Positions 1 through 9,104 of a DNA stretch of 64,000 nucleotides are shown one piece after another. A model generated the notes under the pieces. That model was not told where the DNA came from. It worked only from the letters and a program-made list of their open reading frames with translations, and made no database searches. The stretch is from Saccharopolyspora_C sp047200635 (GTDB lineage Bacteria > Actinomycetota > Actinomycetes > Mycobacteriales > Pseudonocardiaceae): NCBI RefSeq assembly GCF_047200635.1, contig NZ_JBJZOI010000002.1, forward strand, positions 240,788 to 304,787, read 5' to 3'. Position 1 is the first letter of the stretch. Every line of letters starts with the position of its first letter. Made by a program: the position numbers and the translations under genes.

Positions 1-1
1 C

Positions 2-2086
2 GCCACCGCACCCGACGACGCGGAGGTGCGCGTCGGGTTGGAGGCGCCCGCCTACGTCTGCTGCACCTCCGGCTCCACCGGGCTGCCGAAGGCCGTCCAG
101 GTCAGCCACCGCAACCTCGCTTCCGCCCAGGCGTCCTGGCAGCGGGAGTACGGGCTCGGCGGCGACGCCCGGGTGCACCTGCAACTGGCCAGCACCGCCT
201 TCGACGTGTTCACCGGGGACCTGGTGCGGGCGCTGTGCTCCGGCGGAACCCTGGTGCTCGTCGACCGGGAGCTGCTGTTCAACACCGCGCTGCTGCACCG
301 GACGATGGTGCGGGAGCGGGTCGACTGCGCCGAGTTCGTGCCCGCCGTGGTGCGCGGGTTGGTGGAGCACTGCGAATCCCGGGGCGCGCGACTGGACTTC
401 ATGCGGGTGCTGGTCGTCGGTTCCGACGTGTGGAAGGTCGAGGAGTACCGGCGCCTGCGCGAGCTGTGCGGGGCGGACACCCGCCTGATCAGCTCGTACG
501 GGGTCACCGAGGCCACGGTGGACAGCACCTGCTTCGAGGGCTCCACCGAGGGCTTGGAACCCGGGCAGCCGGTCCCGATCGGCACCCCGCTGCCGAACAC
601 CACCTGCTACGTGCTCGACGCCCGGGAGCGCCCGGTCCCGGCGGGCGTGACCGGGGAGCTGTGGATCGGCGGGAGCGCGGTCGCCACCGGCTACCGGGGC
701 GCTCCGGAGCAGACCGCCGAGCGGTTCCGCACGATCTCCCCGGGTGGGGAGCCGGTGCGCTGCTACCGCACGGGCGACCTGGCGCGCTGGGACGCGCGGG
801 GCGTGCTGCACCTGCTCGGGCGGGCCGATTCGCAGATCAAGGTGCGCGGGCACCGGATCGAACTCGGCGAGGTCGAATCGCACCTGGCCGCCTGGCCGCA
901 GCTCAAGCGGGCGGTGGTGGTGGCGCGCCCGGACTCCGGCGGGGAGACCGCGCTGTGCGCCTACTGCGTACCGGTGGACGGCGCGGAGCTGGACCGGCGC
1001 GGTCTGCGCCGCCACCTGGCCGAGCACCTGCCGACCTTCATGATCCCGGCGCACCTGGTCGAGCTGCCCGAACTGCCGCTGACGGTGAGCGGCAAGGTCG
1101 ACCTCGACGAGCTGCCCGCCCCCGTGGCCGCGCGGAGCCGCGACCACGAGCCGATCACGACGCTGTTCGAGGAGCGGATGGCCGCGCACTGGCAGACCTT
1201 GCTCGGCGTCGGGGAGATCGGCCTGCAGGACGACTTCTTCGAGCTGGGCGGCAGTTCGATCAAGCTGATCGAGCTGATCCACCACGTGCAGGCGGAGTTC
1301 GACATCACCGTGGCGGTCGGCGAGCTGTTCAAGACCACGACCCTGCACGGCATGGCCAAGACGGTCGAGCACGTGATCACCGGGCGGCTGCCGGGCTCCC
1401 AGCCCTACGTGCGGTTCAACGAGGGCCGCGGCGGCCCGCTCTGCTGCTTCCCGCCGGTCGGCGGACACGGGTTGGTGTACCGCCAGTTCGCCGGGCAGCT
1501 CACCGAGCACGAGCTGATCGGGTTCAACTACCTCGCCGGCCAGGACAAGATCGCCCGCTACGCGGATCTGGTCGAGGCCTTCCAGCCGGAGGGGGCCTGT
1601 CGGCTGCTGGGCTACTCGCTGGGCGGGAACCTGGCCTTCGAGGTCGCCGCCGAACTGGAGCGGCGGGGTCGGCTGGTCGCCAGGGTGGTCATCGTCGACT
1701 CCTACCGGATCTCGACGCCGTTCGAGGTGGGGGACGAGCAGCTCGCGGAGTTCGAGCGGGAGCTGGCCGAGCACCTGCGCAGGCACACCGGCACCGACGT
1801 GGTGGCCGAGGAGACGCGGGACCAGGCCCGGGACTACCTGGAGTTCTGCGGCCGCACCCCGAACACCGCGGTGCTGGACGCGCCGATCACGGTGCTCAGC
1901 GATCCGCACAACCTCCCCGTCCACCTCACCGGCGAGGAGGGCGGCTGGCAGGACCGCTCGCGGTGCGGAGCCGAGGTGCTGCGCGGGTCCGGGACGCACG
2001 CCGACATGCTCGACCGCGAGCACGTCGGGGCGAACGCGGACCTGGTGCGCGAGGTCCTGGCCGGAGGTGCGGCCGATGTCGCCTGA
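2..2086 (+). CDS. PKS/NRPS 3' end: adenylation-PCP-thioesterase (PTM synthase), 5' truncated by window
   Basis: The reading frame is open from base 2, so the gene begins before the window. The visible 694 residues start inside an adenylation domain at core A3 (CTSGSTGLPK, nt 65-94), followed by A5 (SSYGVTE, about nt 491), A7 (YRTGDLARW), A8 (KVRGHRIELGEVE) and A10 (SGKVDLDELP). A carrier domain follows (LGGSSIKL, phosphopantetheine Ser near nt 1256), then an alpha/beta-hydrolase thioesterase with GYSLGGN (Ser near nt 1616) and a late His in GTHADML. Aligning to GrsA, I read the specificity code as D-V-G-E-L-V-S-V-D-K; acidic residues at positions 278 and 331 suit a basic amino acid, and the code is close to recorded ornithine codes. 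With the genes that follow, this fits the ornithine module of a polycyclic tetramate macrolactam synthase, whose TE closes the tetramic acid ring. Upstream PKS and condensation domains are inferred, not seen. Confidence 0.9.
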   Translation, partial: ATAPDDAEVRVGLEAPAYVCCTSGSTGLPKAVQVSHRNLASAQASWQREYGLGGDARVHLQLASTAFDVFTGDLVRALCSGGTLVLVDRELLFNTALLHRTMVRERVDCAEFVPAVVRGLVEHCESRGARLDFMRVLVVGSDVWKVEEYRRLRELCGADTRLISSYGVTEATVDSTCFEGSTEGLEPGQPVPIGTPLPNTTCYVLDARERPVPAGVTGELWIGGSAVATGYRGAPEQTAERFRTISPGGEPVRCYRTGDLARWDARGVLHLLGRADSQIKVRGHRIELGEVESHLAAWPQLKRAVVVARPDSGGETALCAYCVPVDGAELDRRGLRRHLAEHLPTFMIPAHLVELPELPLTVSGKVDLDELPAPVAARSRDHEPITTLFEERMAAHWQTLLGVGEIGLQDDFFELGGSSIKLIELIHHVQAEFDITVAVGELFKTTTLHGMAKTVEHVITGRLPGSQPYVRFNEGRGGPLCCFPPVGGHGLVYRQFAGQLTEHELIGFNYLAGQDKIARYADLVEAFQPEGACRLLGYSLGGNLAFEVAAELERRGRLVARVVIVDSYRISTPFEVGDEQLAEFERELAEHLRRHTGTDVVAEETRDQARDYLEFCGRTPNTAVLDAPITVLSDPHNLPVHLTGEEGGWQDRSRCGAEVLRGSGTHADMLDREHVGANADLVREVLAGGAADVA

Positions 2087-3752
2087 GGCCCGGACCGAGA
2101 CCTCCACCGGGCGGGAACCCAGCGTCATCGTGGTCGGAGGTGGCATCGCCGGGTTGGCGACCGCCTGCTACGCGCGGATGAGCGGGCTGCGGACCCGGGT
2201 GTTCGAGAAGCACGTGCTGCCCGGCGGCTGCTGCACCGCCTGGGGCCGCGACGGCTACGTCTTCGACTACTGCATCGAGTGGCTGACCGGCACGGCGGCG
2301 GGCAACGACGCCAACCGCGTCTGGCGGGAGCTCGGCGCGCTGGACGGCAAGAGCATCACCAACTTCGAGATGTTCAACCGGGTCGTCGGCGCTGACGGTA
2401 GGGAGGTGACCTTCTACCACGACCCGGACCGGTTGCAGCGGCACCTGCTGGAGGTCTCCCCGGCCGACGCCCGCCAGATCCGCGCGTTCTGCCGTGACCT
2501 GCGGCGGTTCCTGGCGGTGGACGTCTTCCCGTTCCTGGTTCCCCGCCCGCTTCAGACGACGCGGCAGGCGCTGGCGGCCTGGGCGAAGATCCTGCCCGCC
2601 TTCGCCCTGTTCTGGCGCACCGCGGCCACCAGGATGGAGAGCTTCACCGGGAGGCTGCGGGATCCGCTGCTGCGGCAGGCGTTCCCGAACATCTTCTTCC
2701 AGGACCACGAGACCTTCCCGCTGCTGCCGTACCTGTTCAACATGGCCTCGGCCCATCACGGCAACGCGGGCTTCCCGCAGGGGGGTTCGCTGGGGCTGGC
2801 CCGCTCGATCGAGCGACGCTACCTGGATCTCGGCGGGGAGATCCGCTACCGCACCCGCGTGGAGCGAATCCTCGTCGAGGACGGCCGTGCCGTCGGGGTG
2901 CAGCTGCGCGACGGCACCCGGCACCACGCCGATCACGTCGTGTCGGCCTGCGACGGGACCACCACGATCTACGGGATGCTGGAGGGGCGCTACACCAGCC
3001 CGGTGGTGGACCGCCTCTACGGCGAGATGCTGCGCAAGCCCGGCGAGGTGTACCCGGGTGTGGTCTCGGTGTTCGTGGGAGTGGACGGCGAGTTCCCGGC
3101 CGAGACCCCGCACAGCACCACCTACCTGCTGTCCGAGGAGGACGGCGCCGCGCTGCCGGGTTCGGCGCAGTGCAGCCTGGTCGTCCAGCTGCGGTCGCGG
3201 TACTGGCCGGGCTGCGCCCCGCCGGGCAAGTCGCTGCTGCACTGCACCTACTTCACCGACTTCGCGTCGTGGAAGGAGCTGCGCCGCACGAACCGCCGGG
3301 AGTACCGGGCGCGCAAGCAGCGCGCCGCCGACTTCGTCCGCTCCTTCCTGGAGCGCCACCACCCGGGCGTCGGCGAGCGCGTCGAAGTGGTCGACGTGGC
3401 CACGCCGGTCACCCAGCACCGCTACACCGGCAACTTCGAGGGCAGCATCCTCGCCTGGAAGTCGTTCGGGGAGGCCGACGACCTGGTGGCGAAGCTGGTG
3501 GACCGAGAACGGATGCGGCTGCCCGGGCTCCGCGGGTTCTCGATGGCGGGTCAGTGGGTCGCCGGTGGCGGCCTGATCCGCGCGGCGTCCTCCGGCCGGT
3601 TCGCCGCGCAGTTCCTCTGCGCGGAGCTCGGGGTGCCGTTCCGAGCGTGGGAGAGCGAACAGCAGCAGCGGCCCTGGTCGCCCGAGATGCTCGGCGAACT
3701 GCCGCTGCTGGACCGGAAACCGGCTCGGCACGACAGGAGGAACGAGCGGTGA
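2076..3752 (+). CDS. Phytoene-dehydrogenase-like FAD oxidoreductase, PTM cyclase (first copy)
   Basis: A 558-residue flavoprotein of the CrtI/carotenoid isomerase superfamily. The N-terminal dinucleotide motif VVGGGIAGLATA (residues about 13-24) is followed by the PGGCCTAW segment; the C-terminal FAD-contact region reads GQWVAGGGLIRAASSGRFAA. In PTM pathways such enzymes (FtdC/IkaB/OX types) reduce and cyclise the polyene tetramate to form the outer carbocycles; that role is inferred from context. I chose ATG 2076 because GGAGG lies 8 nt upstream (2063-2067); a GTG at 2067 is also open but sits inside that ribosome site. The gene overlaps the synthase stop by 11 nt, so it is translationally coupled. 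It is not a carotenoid gene: no crtB, crtE or crtY homologue is nearby. Confidence 0.88.
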   Translation: MSPEARTETSTGREPSVIVVGGGIAGLATACYARMSGLRTRVFEKHVLPGGCCTAWGRDGYVFDYCIEWLTGTAAGNDANRVWRELGALDGKSITNFEMFNRVVGADGREVTFYHDPDRLQRHLLEVSPADARQIRAFCRDLRRFLAVDVFPFLVPRPLQTTRQALAAWAKILPAFALFWRTAATRMESFTGRLRDPLLRQAFPNIFFQDHETFPLLPYLFNMASAHHGNAGFPQGGSLGLARSIERRYLDLGGEIRYRTRVERILVEDGRAVGVQLRDGTRHHADHVVSACDGTTTIYGMLEGRYTSPVVDRLYGEMLRKPGEVYPGVVSVFVGVDGEFPAETPHSTTYLLSEEDGAALPGSAQCSLVVQLRSRYWPGCAPPGKSLLHCTYFTDFASWKELRRTNRREYRARKQRAADFVRSFLERHHPGVGERVEVVDVATPVTQHRYTGNFEGSILAWKSFGEADDLVAKLVDRERMRLPGLRGFSMAGQWVAGGGLIRAASSGRFAAQFLCAELGVPFRAWESEQQQRPWSPEMLGELPLLDRKPARHDRRNER

Positions 3753-5452
3753 CTCGCGAGACGATGATCATCATCGGTGGGGGTCTTGGCGGGCTCTCCA
3801 CCGGTTGCTACGCGCAGATGAACGGATACCGCTCCCGGATCTTCGAGATGCACGAGATCCCCGGCGGTTGCTGCACCGCGTGGGACAAGGGCGATTTCAC
3901 CTTCGACATCTGCGTGAGCTGGCTGCTCGGGAACGGCCCCGGCAACGAGATGCACCAGATCTGGTTGGAGCTCGGCGCCTTGCAGGGCAAGCAGATGCGC
4001 CACTTCGACGTGTTCAACGTGGTGCGCGGACGGGACGGGCGGGCGGTCTACTTCTACTCCGATCCCGACCGGTTGCAGGCGCACCTGACGGAGCTCTCCC
4101 CGGCCGACGCCCGGCTGATCCGGCACTTCTGCGACGGCCTGCGCAAGTTCCGGAAGGCGATCACGGTCTACCCGTTCCTCAAGCCGGTCGGCCTGATGGG
4201 CCGGCTCGAACGCTGGCGGATGCTGGCCTCCTTCCTGCCGTACGCGAACGTCATCCGCACCTCGATCACCACCCTGATGTCGGACTACTCGGCGAAGTTC
4301 CGCGATCCGCTGCTGCGGGAGGCGTTCAACTTCATCCTCTACGAGAAGCACCCGGCGTTCCCGGTGCTGCCGTTCTACTTCCAGCTCGCCTCGCACGCGA
4401 ACCGCTCGGCCGGGGTCCCGGAGGGCGGCTCGCAGGGCCTGTCGGACTCGATCGAGCAGCGCTACCGCCGCCTCGGCGGGGAGATCACCTACAACGCGAA
4501 GGTGATCGAGGTCCTGGTGGAGCACGACCGCGCGGTCGGGGTGCGGCTCAGCGACGGCAGCGAGCACCGGGCCGACATCGTCGTGTCCGCCTGCGACGGG
4601 CACACCACCACGATGAAGCTGCTCGGCGGCCGCTACCTCACCGACACCTGCCGGCGGCTCTACGGCGAGACCATCGACGAACCCGGCATGATCTTCCCCG
4701 GCTACTTCGCGCTGTTCCTCGGTCTGAACCGCCCGTTCCCGGACGGCGAGCCCTGCACCACGCACCTGCTCGACGAGGAGGTGGCGTCGCAGCTGATCGG
4801 GCTGCGGCACCCGAGCATCAACGTGCAGTTCCGCAGCGAGCACTACCCGGACCTCGCCCCGCCGGGCGGGACGGTCGTGTACGCGACCTACTTCTGCGAC
4901 ATCGAGCCCTGGCGCGAGCTCAGCACCGGCCCCGAGCAGCGCAGCCGGATCCGGAGGGGGGCGGAGGTGCACACCCTGCCGGTGCGCCGGGGCACCGCCT
5001 ACTACGCGGCCAAGCGGCAGGTGAAGGACGCGCTGGTCGACTTCCTCGACGCGCGCTACCCCGGGTTGCGGGACTCCGTGGTCACCCGGGACATCTCCAC
5101 CCCGCTCACCCAGGTCCGCTACACCGGCAACTACGACGGCACCGTCCTCGGCTGGCAGCCGTTCGTGGAGGGCGGCGAGGCGATGGAGGAGGAGATCAAG
5201 AAGAACGGTCCGCGCTTGCCCGGGCTGGAGAACTTCTACCTCTCCGGGGTGTGGGCCACCACCGGCGGCCTGATCCGGGCGGTCGGCGCGGGCCGGCAGG
5301 TCATGCAGTTCGTCTGCCGCGACGACGCGAAGGAGTTCACCGCGCACATCGACGAATCCGCACCACCGCCCACCCACCTGATCATCCCGGTGGGCCCGGA
5401 CGCACCCCGGTCACCCGCCGAAGCGGAGCCGGTCTCGCAGCGAGGAGCCTGA
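3749..5452 (+). CDS. Phytoene-dehydrogenase-like FAD oxidoreductase, PTM cyclase (second copy)
   Basis: A 567-residue paralogue of the preceding gene, with the same start (IIIGGGLGGLSTGCYAQMNG), the same PGGCCTAW segment and a C-terminal GVWATTGGLIRAVGAGRQ. The GTG start at 3749 overlaps the previous TGA, with AGGAGG at 3735-3740. Compared with its neighbour it carries about 17 extra residues around residue 410 (RRGAEVHTLPVRRGT region), in the part where the two otherwise align well. Two such flavoproteins in tandem are typical of PTM clusters giving 5-5-6 or 5-6-5 ring systems (the FtdC/FtdD pair); each probably closes or sets up one ring. Which copy forms which ring cannot be read from the sequence. 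Confidence 0.88.
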   Translation: MTRETMIIIGGGLGGLSTGCYAQMNGYRSRIFEMHEIPGGCCTAWDKGDFTFDICVSWLLGNGPGNEMHQIWLELGALQGKQMRHFDVFNVVRGRDGRAVYFYSDPDRLQAHLTELSPADARLIRHFCDGLRKFRKAITVYPFLKPVGLMGRLERWRMLASFLPYANVIRTSITTLMSDYSAKFRDPLLREAFNFILYEKHPAFPVLPFYFQLASHANRSAGVPEGGSQGLSDSIEQRYRRLGGEITYNAKVIEVLVEHDRAVGVRLSDGSEHRADIVVSACDGHTTTMKLLGGRYLTDTCRRLYGETIDEPGMIFPGYFALFLGLNRPFPDGEPCTTHLLDEEVASQLIGLRHPSINVQFRSEHYPDLAPPGGTVVYATYFCDIEPWRELSTGPEQRSRIRRGAEVHTLPVRRGTAYYAAKRQVKDALVDFLDARYPGLRDSVVTRDISTPLTQVRYTGNYDGTVLGWQPFVEGGEAMEEEIKKNGPRLPGLENFYLSGVWATTGGLIRAVGAGRQVMQFVCRDDAKEFTAHIDESAPPPTHLIIPVGPDAPRSPAEAEPVSQRGA

Positions 5453-5453
5453 A

Positions 5454-6509
5454 GTGAAGATCGAGAAGTGGGTCATCCGGGAGCACGCGGAGGGCGTGCC
5501 CGCGGTGGAACGGATGTACGAGAAGGTGGTCGAGGACGTCGAGGTCCGGCTCGGGCCCGAGGAGATGCTGCTGCGGACCCGCTACGTCTCCCTCGATCCC
5601 TACCTGCACGGCATCACGCTGAACCTGCCGATCGGCGAGGCGGCGGGCGGCGATTCGATCATGGAGGTGCTGGAGGCCGGGCCGGAAGCCCGGTTCCGGC
5701 CGGGCGACCTGGTGCAGGGCTGGGGCGGCTGGCGCAGCCACGTGATCAGCACCGGGGTCGGCGGCGTGGTGTTCAGCAGCCAGTTCTCCCTGGAGGTGCC
5801 CGCCTACCGCAGGCTCGATCCGGCGCACTACGACGAGGTGCTGCCGTTGTCCAGCGCGCTGGGCGTCCTCGGCGGCCCCGGCATGGCCGCCTGGGGGACC
5901 GTGACGAAGTTCCTCGACGTGCGTCCCGGCGACACGGTGCTCATCAGCGGCGCCTCGGGCAGCGTCGGCGCGCTGGTCGGTCAGCTCGCCCGGCGCGCCG
6001 GGGCCCGGGTGGTGGGCACGACGGCCTCGCCGGAGAAGGTGCCCCACCTGCGCGAGCTCGGTTTCGACGAGGTCGTGGTCTACCGGCACGGGACGCCCGT
6101 CGAGCAGATCCGGGCGGAGCTGGCGGCAGCGGCGCCGGACGGCGTCGACCGGTACTTCGACAACCTCGGCGGTGCGATCACCGACGCCGCGTTCACCCTG
6201 CTCGCGGTCGGCAGCCGGGTCGCGGTCTGCTGGCAGTGGTCGTACCAGGTCGGTGGCGAGGAGCACGGGCCGCGGCTGCTGCCGTTCCTGATGTACCCGC
6301 GCGCCACCGTCCGGGGGATCTACTCGCTGGAGTGGTACACCGAGGAGAACTGGGACGCGCTGCGCGCGGAGCTGGCGCCGCTGGTGCGCTCCGGGGAGCT
6401 CCGCCACGACGAGACGGTCTACCGCGGGATCGACGCGATCCCGGACGCCTACCGGAGTCTCTACCACCGCAGCGCGGACAATCGGGGAAAGGTGCTGGTG
6501 GAACTGTGA
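5454..6509 (+). CDS. MDR-superfamily NADPH-dependent reductase (PTM ring-forming reductase)
   Basis: A 351-residue medium-chain reductase of the leukotriene B4 dehydrogenase / CurA type without structural zinc cysteines. The cofactor motif SGASGSVGALVGQLARR lies at residues about 164-180; the N-terminal half carries the short-motif catalytic fold (YVSLDPYLHG). The GTG start at 5454 is one base after the upstream TGA and has GAGGAG 6 nt ahead. In PTM clusters the enzyme at this position (FtdE/IkaC) makes the inner six-membered ring by reductive cyclisation; this is inferred from order and family. An ordinary enoyl or prostaglandin reductase is the alternative if the cluster call were wrong. 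Confidence 0.88.
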   Translation: MKIEKWVIREHAEGVPAVERMYEKVVEDVEVRLGPEEMLLRTRYVSLDPYLHGITLNLPIGEAAGGDSIMEVLEAGPEARFRPGDLVQGWGGWRSHVISTGVGGVVFSSQFSLEVPAYRRLDPAHYDEVLPLSSALGVLGGPGMAAWGTVTKFLDVRPGDTVLISGASGSVGALVGQLARRAGARVVGTTASPEKVPHLRELGFDEVVVYRHGTPVEQIRAELAAAAPDGVDRYFDNLGGAITDAAFTLLAVGSRVAVCWQWSYQVGGEEHGPRLLPFLMYPRATVRGIYSLEWYTEENWDALRAELAPLVRSGELRHDETVYRGIDAIPDAYRSLYHRSADNRGKVLVEL

Positions 6510-7750
6510 GCAGCGTGGACGAGACCGCGCGGCCCGGCTCGGCCGAGGATCCGCTGAGCTACCCGTTCGGGCGGCCGGACCAGCTGGACGTGCACGCGAG
6601 CTACCGGGAGCTGCGGCGCCGCGATCCGGTGTGCCGGGTGCAGCTGCCCTACGGCGAACCGGCCTGGCTGGTCACCCGCTACGCGGACGTGAAGTTCGTG
6701 CTCGGCGACGCGCGGTTCAGCCGCGCCGCCGCGTTCGAGCGGGACGAGCCCAGCGCCCGCCCGATGGGCGCCATCGGGCGCAACATCCGGAGCCTGCAGT
6801 ACCTGGATCCGCCCGAGCACACCGTCCTGCGCAAGATCCTCGGCCAGGCGTTCACCGTGCGGCGCATCGAGAAGCTGCGCCCGAGCGTGGAGCGCCTCGC
6901 GCACGAGCTCGTCGACGGGATGCTGGAGCGCGGGTCCCCCGCGGAGCTGGTGCGGGACTTCGCGCTGCCCTTCCCGGCGGCGGTGATCTGCGAGCTGCTC
7001 GGCGTGCCCTACAGCGACCGGCACGACTTCCAGACGTGGTCGGACGCCTTCGTGTCCACCACGAGCCTCGCCCCGGAGCTGGTCCGCTCCTACGCCGTGC
7101 GGTTGCGGGAGTACATGACGGCGCTCGTCGCGGAGCGGCGCAAGGCGCCGCGGGAGGACCTGATGAGCACCCTCATCGCCGCGCGCGACGTCGATCAGCG
7201 GATCAACGACGACGAGCTGGTGGCGCTGGCGGTGGCGATCCTCGTCGGCGGGCACGAGACGACGTCCTCGCAGATCCCGAGCTTCGTGTTCGCGCTGCTC
7301 ACGCATCCGGACCTGATGGACCGGGTGCGGGCGGACCCGGGGTTGCTCCCGGCGACCGTGGAGGAGCTGCTGCGCTACGTACCGCTGTTCGCCACGGCGG
7401 CGTTCCCGCGCTACGCGCTGGAGGACGTGGAGGTGGGCGGGGTGCTGGTGCGCGCGGGCGAGCCGCTGCTGGTGAGCCTGCCCTCGGCGAACCGGGACGA
7501 GTCGGTCTACCACGACCCCGACGTGCTGGACGTGACGCGGCAGGAGGCCTCGCACGTCGGGTTCGCGCACGGGGCGCACTTCTGCCCCGGAGCGCAGCTG
7601 GCCCGGGTGGAGTTGCAGATCGCGCTGCGCACCCTGCTCCAGCGGTTGCCGGGGTTGCGCTTCGCCACCTCCGAGCGGGACGTGGAGTGGAAGACGGGAC
7701 TGCTCACGCGGGGCCCGCTGCGGATGCGAATCGCCTGGGACGAGGCCTGA
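6506..7750 (+). CDS. Cytochrome P450, PTM tailoring
   Basis: A 414-residue class I bacterial P450. The I-helix oxygen-binding motif is GGHETTSSQ, the K-helix is EELLRY and the haem loop is FAHGAHFCPGAQLAR with the proximal cysteine in HFCPG. GTG 6506 overlaps the TGA of the reductase gene, so translation is coupled and the P450 belongs to the same transcript. The position matches FtdF/IkaD/CbmD of PTM clusters, which hydroxylate or epoxidise the finished ring system. The gene ends 15 bp before a convergent second P450, which probably marks the right border of the cluster. Confidence 0.92.
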   Translation: MSSVDETARPGSAEDPLSYPFGRPDQLDVHASYRELRRRDPVCRVQLPYGEPAWLVTRYADVKFVLGDARFSRAAAFERDEPSARPMGAIGRNIRSLQYLDPPEHTVLRKILGQAFTVRRIEKLRPSVERLAHELVDGMLERGSPAELVRDFALPFPAAVICELLGVPYSDRHDFQTWSDAFVSTTSLAPELVRSYAVRLREYMTALVAERRKAPREDLMSTLIAARDVDQRINDDELVALAVAILVGGHETTSSQIPSFVFALLTHPDLMDRVRADPGLLPATVEELLRYVPLFATAAFPRYALEDVEVGGVLVRAGEPLLVSLPSANRDESVYHDPDVLDVTRQEASHVGFAHGAHFCPGAQLARVELQIALRTLLQRLPGLRFATSERDVEWKTGLLTRGPLRMRIAWDEA

Positions 7751-7765
7751 CCACCCCGCCGCCGA

Positions 7766-8944
7766 TCACCAGGTCACCGGGAGGCGGTGCACGCCGTAGT
7801 TGACCGATGCCGCGCGCAGCGGCACCTGCTCGGCGGGCACCGCCAACCGGAGTCCGGGAAACCGCCGCAGCAGCCCGGTGAACCCGATCCGCAGCTCCGC
7901 CCGGGCCAGTTGCGCACCCAGGCAGTGATGGATGCCGTGCCCGAACGCGAGGTGCCCGGAGGCCGACCGGCCGAGGTCCAGCCGGTCGGGCTCCGGGAAC
8001 CGCTCCGGGTCCCGGTTGGCCGCCGACAGCGACACCGTGATCGGCTCGCCCTCCCGGATGGTCCGGCCGCGCAGCTCGACGTCCTCCAGCGCGGCGCGCG
8101 TGGTGCCGAACTGGTTGATCGTCAGGTACCGCAGCAGCTCCTCCACGGCGGTATCGATCATCGTCGGGTCCGCCCGCAGCGCCGCGAGCTGGCCGGGATG
8201 CGCCAGCAGGGCGAAGGTGCCGAGGGCGAGCACGTTCGCCGTGGTGTCGTCGCCACCGGTGATGAGCATCGAGCTCATCGTCGCGATCTCCTCGTCGGAC
8301 AGCGCCTCGTCCTCCAGCAGCGCGCTGACCAGGTCGTCACCCGGGTCGGTGCGCTTGGCGCGCACCTGCTCGTGCAGCTCCGCCCACAGCTGCCCCCAGG
8401 CGCGTCCGGCGCTCTCGGCGTCGTTCTCCAGCGCGAGCATCGATTCGGTGGCCGCGCGCACCGAGGCCCGGTCCAGCCGCACCCCGAGCAGCGTGCCGAT
8501 CACGCGGAAGGCGATCGGACTCGCGAAGGACTCGACCAGGTCGACCGGGGGGCCGCCGTGCCGCATCGCGTCGAGCTGGCGTTCGACGACGTCCGCGACC
8601 AGCGGTTCCAGCCGTCGCACCCGACGCGGGGCGAACGCCGCCGCGAGCTTGCGCCGGTACCAGGCGTGCTCGGCGGCGGGCAGCACGCTGAACAACCCGG
8701 GCGGCACCTCGGCGAGGGCGTCCTCCGCGTCCGCCGGACCGCGCACCACGTCGAGGCGGGCGCTGAAGCGGTGGTCGACGAGCACCTCGCGTGCGAGGTC
8801 GTAGCTGGTCACCAGCCAGCCCAGCCTGCCGTCGGAGTGGTGCAGCCGGACCAGCGGTTGCGCGGCGCGCAGCTCCCGCAACCCGTCGTGCGGGTCGAAG
8901 GGGTGGCTGCGAGTGGTGGGGTGGCGCACCGGCGAGCTGGTCAT
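7766..8944 (-). CDS. Cytochrome P450 (stand-alone, convergent)
   Basis: A 392-residue P450 with K-helix EELLRY and haem loop FGHGIHHCLGAQLAR. The I-helix reads ITGGDDTTAN: an Asp replaces the usual Glu before the conserved Thr pair, still acid-Thr as needed for oxygen activation. The ATG at 8944 has a GAGGAG-type site upstream on the minus strand. It faces the PTM-type P450 and shares no operon with it, so it may be unrelated to the cluster. No ferredoxin or reductase gene adjoins it. The substrate is unknown. Confidence 0.9.
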   Translation of the reverse strand: MTSSPVRHPTTRSHPFDPHDGLRELRAAQPLVRLHHSDGRLGWLVTSYDLAREVLVDHRFSARLDVVRGPADAEDALAEVPPGLFSVLPAAEHAWYRRKLAAAFAPRRVRRLEPLVADVVERQLDAMRHGGPPVDLVESFASPIAFRVIGTLLGVRLDRASVRAATESMLALENDAESAGRAWGQLWAELHEQVRAKRTDPGDDLVSALLEDEALSDEEIATMSSMLITGGDDTTANVLALGTFALLAHPGQLAALRADPTMIDTAVEELLRYLTINQFGTTRAALEDVELRGRTIREGEPITVSLSAANRDPERFPEPDRLDLGRSASGHLAFGHGIHHCLGAQLARAELRIGFTGLLRRFPGLRLAVPAEQVPLRAASVNYGVHRLPVTW

Positions 8945-9057
8945 GGCGGACTCCTCGTCGCGAAGGGGTGGGGGAGACGTCGTCCATGCTTCCGGTGCGG
9001 CGGGGACAGGTCAGGGAAATCCACCCGTCCGTGCGGCGGTGCACTCGATGGTGCGGG

Positions 9058-9088
9058 GCGGAAAGCCGTTCAGCCCAACGGTTTCCGC
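9058..9088. repeat. Imperfect hairpin in a divergent promoter region
   Basis: Arms GCGGAAA-G-CCGTT and AACGG-TTTCCGC pair over 12 bp with one bulged G and a 6-nt loop (CAGCCC). No T-run follows. It lies between the divergent P450 (7766-8944, minus) and the secreted hydrolase (9208, plus), so an operator or a 5' leader structure is more likely than a terminator. Confidence 0.5.
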
Positions 9089-9104
9089 TCTTCGGGTCCG
9101 CTCT

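Noticed and set aside
1926..3731. Long minus-strand frame opposite the first PTM flavoprotein
   Set aside because: It mirrors a well-supported gene in a GC-rich sequence; the translation is rich in R, G, A and P with no recognisable family.
2076..5452. Carotenoid desaturase pair
   Set aside because: No phytoene synthase, prenyl synthase or cyclase nearby; context is an NRPS ending with MDR and P450 genes of PTM type.
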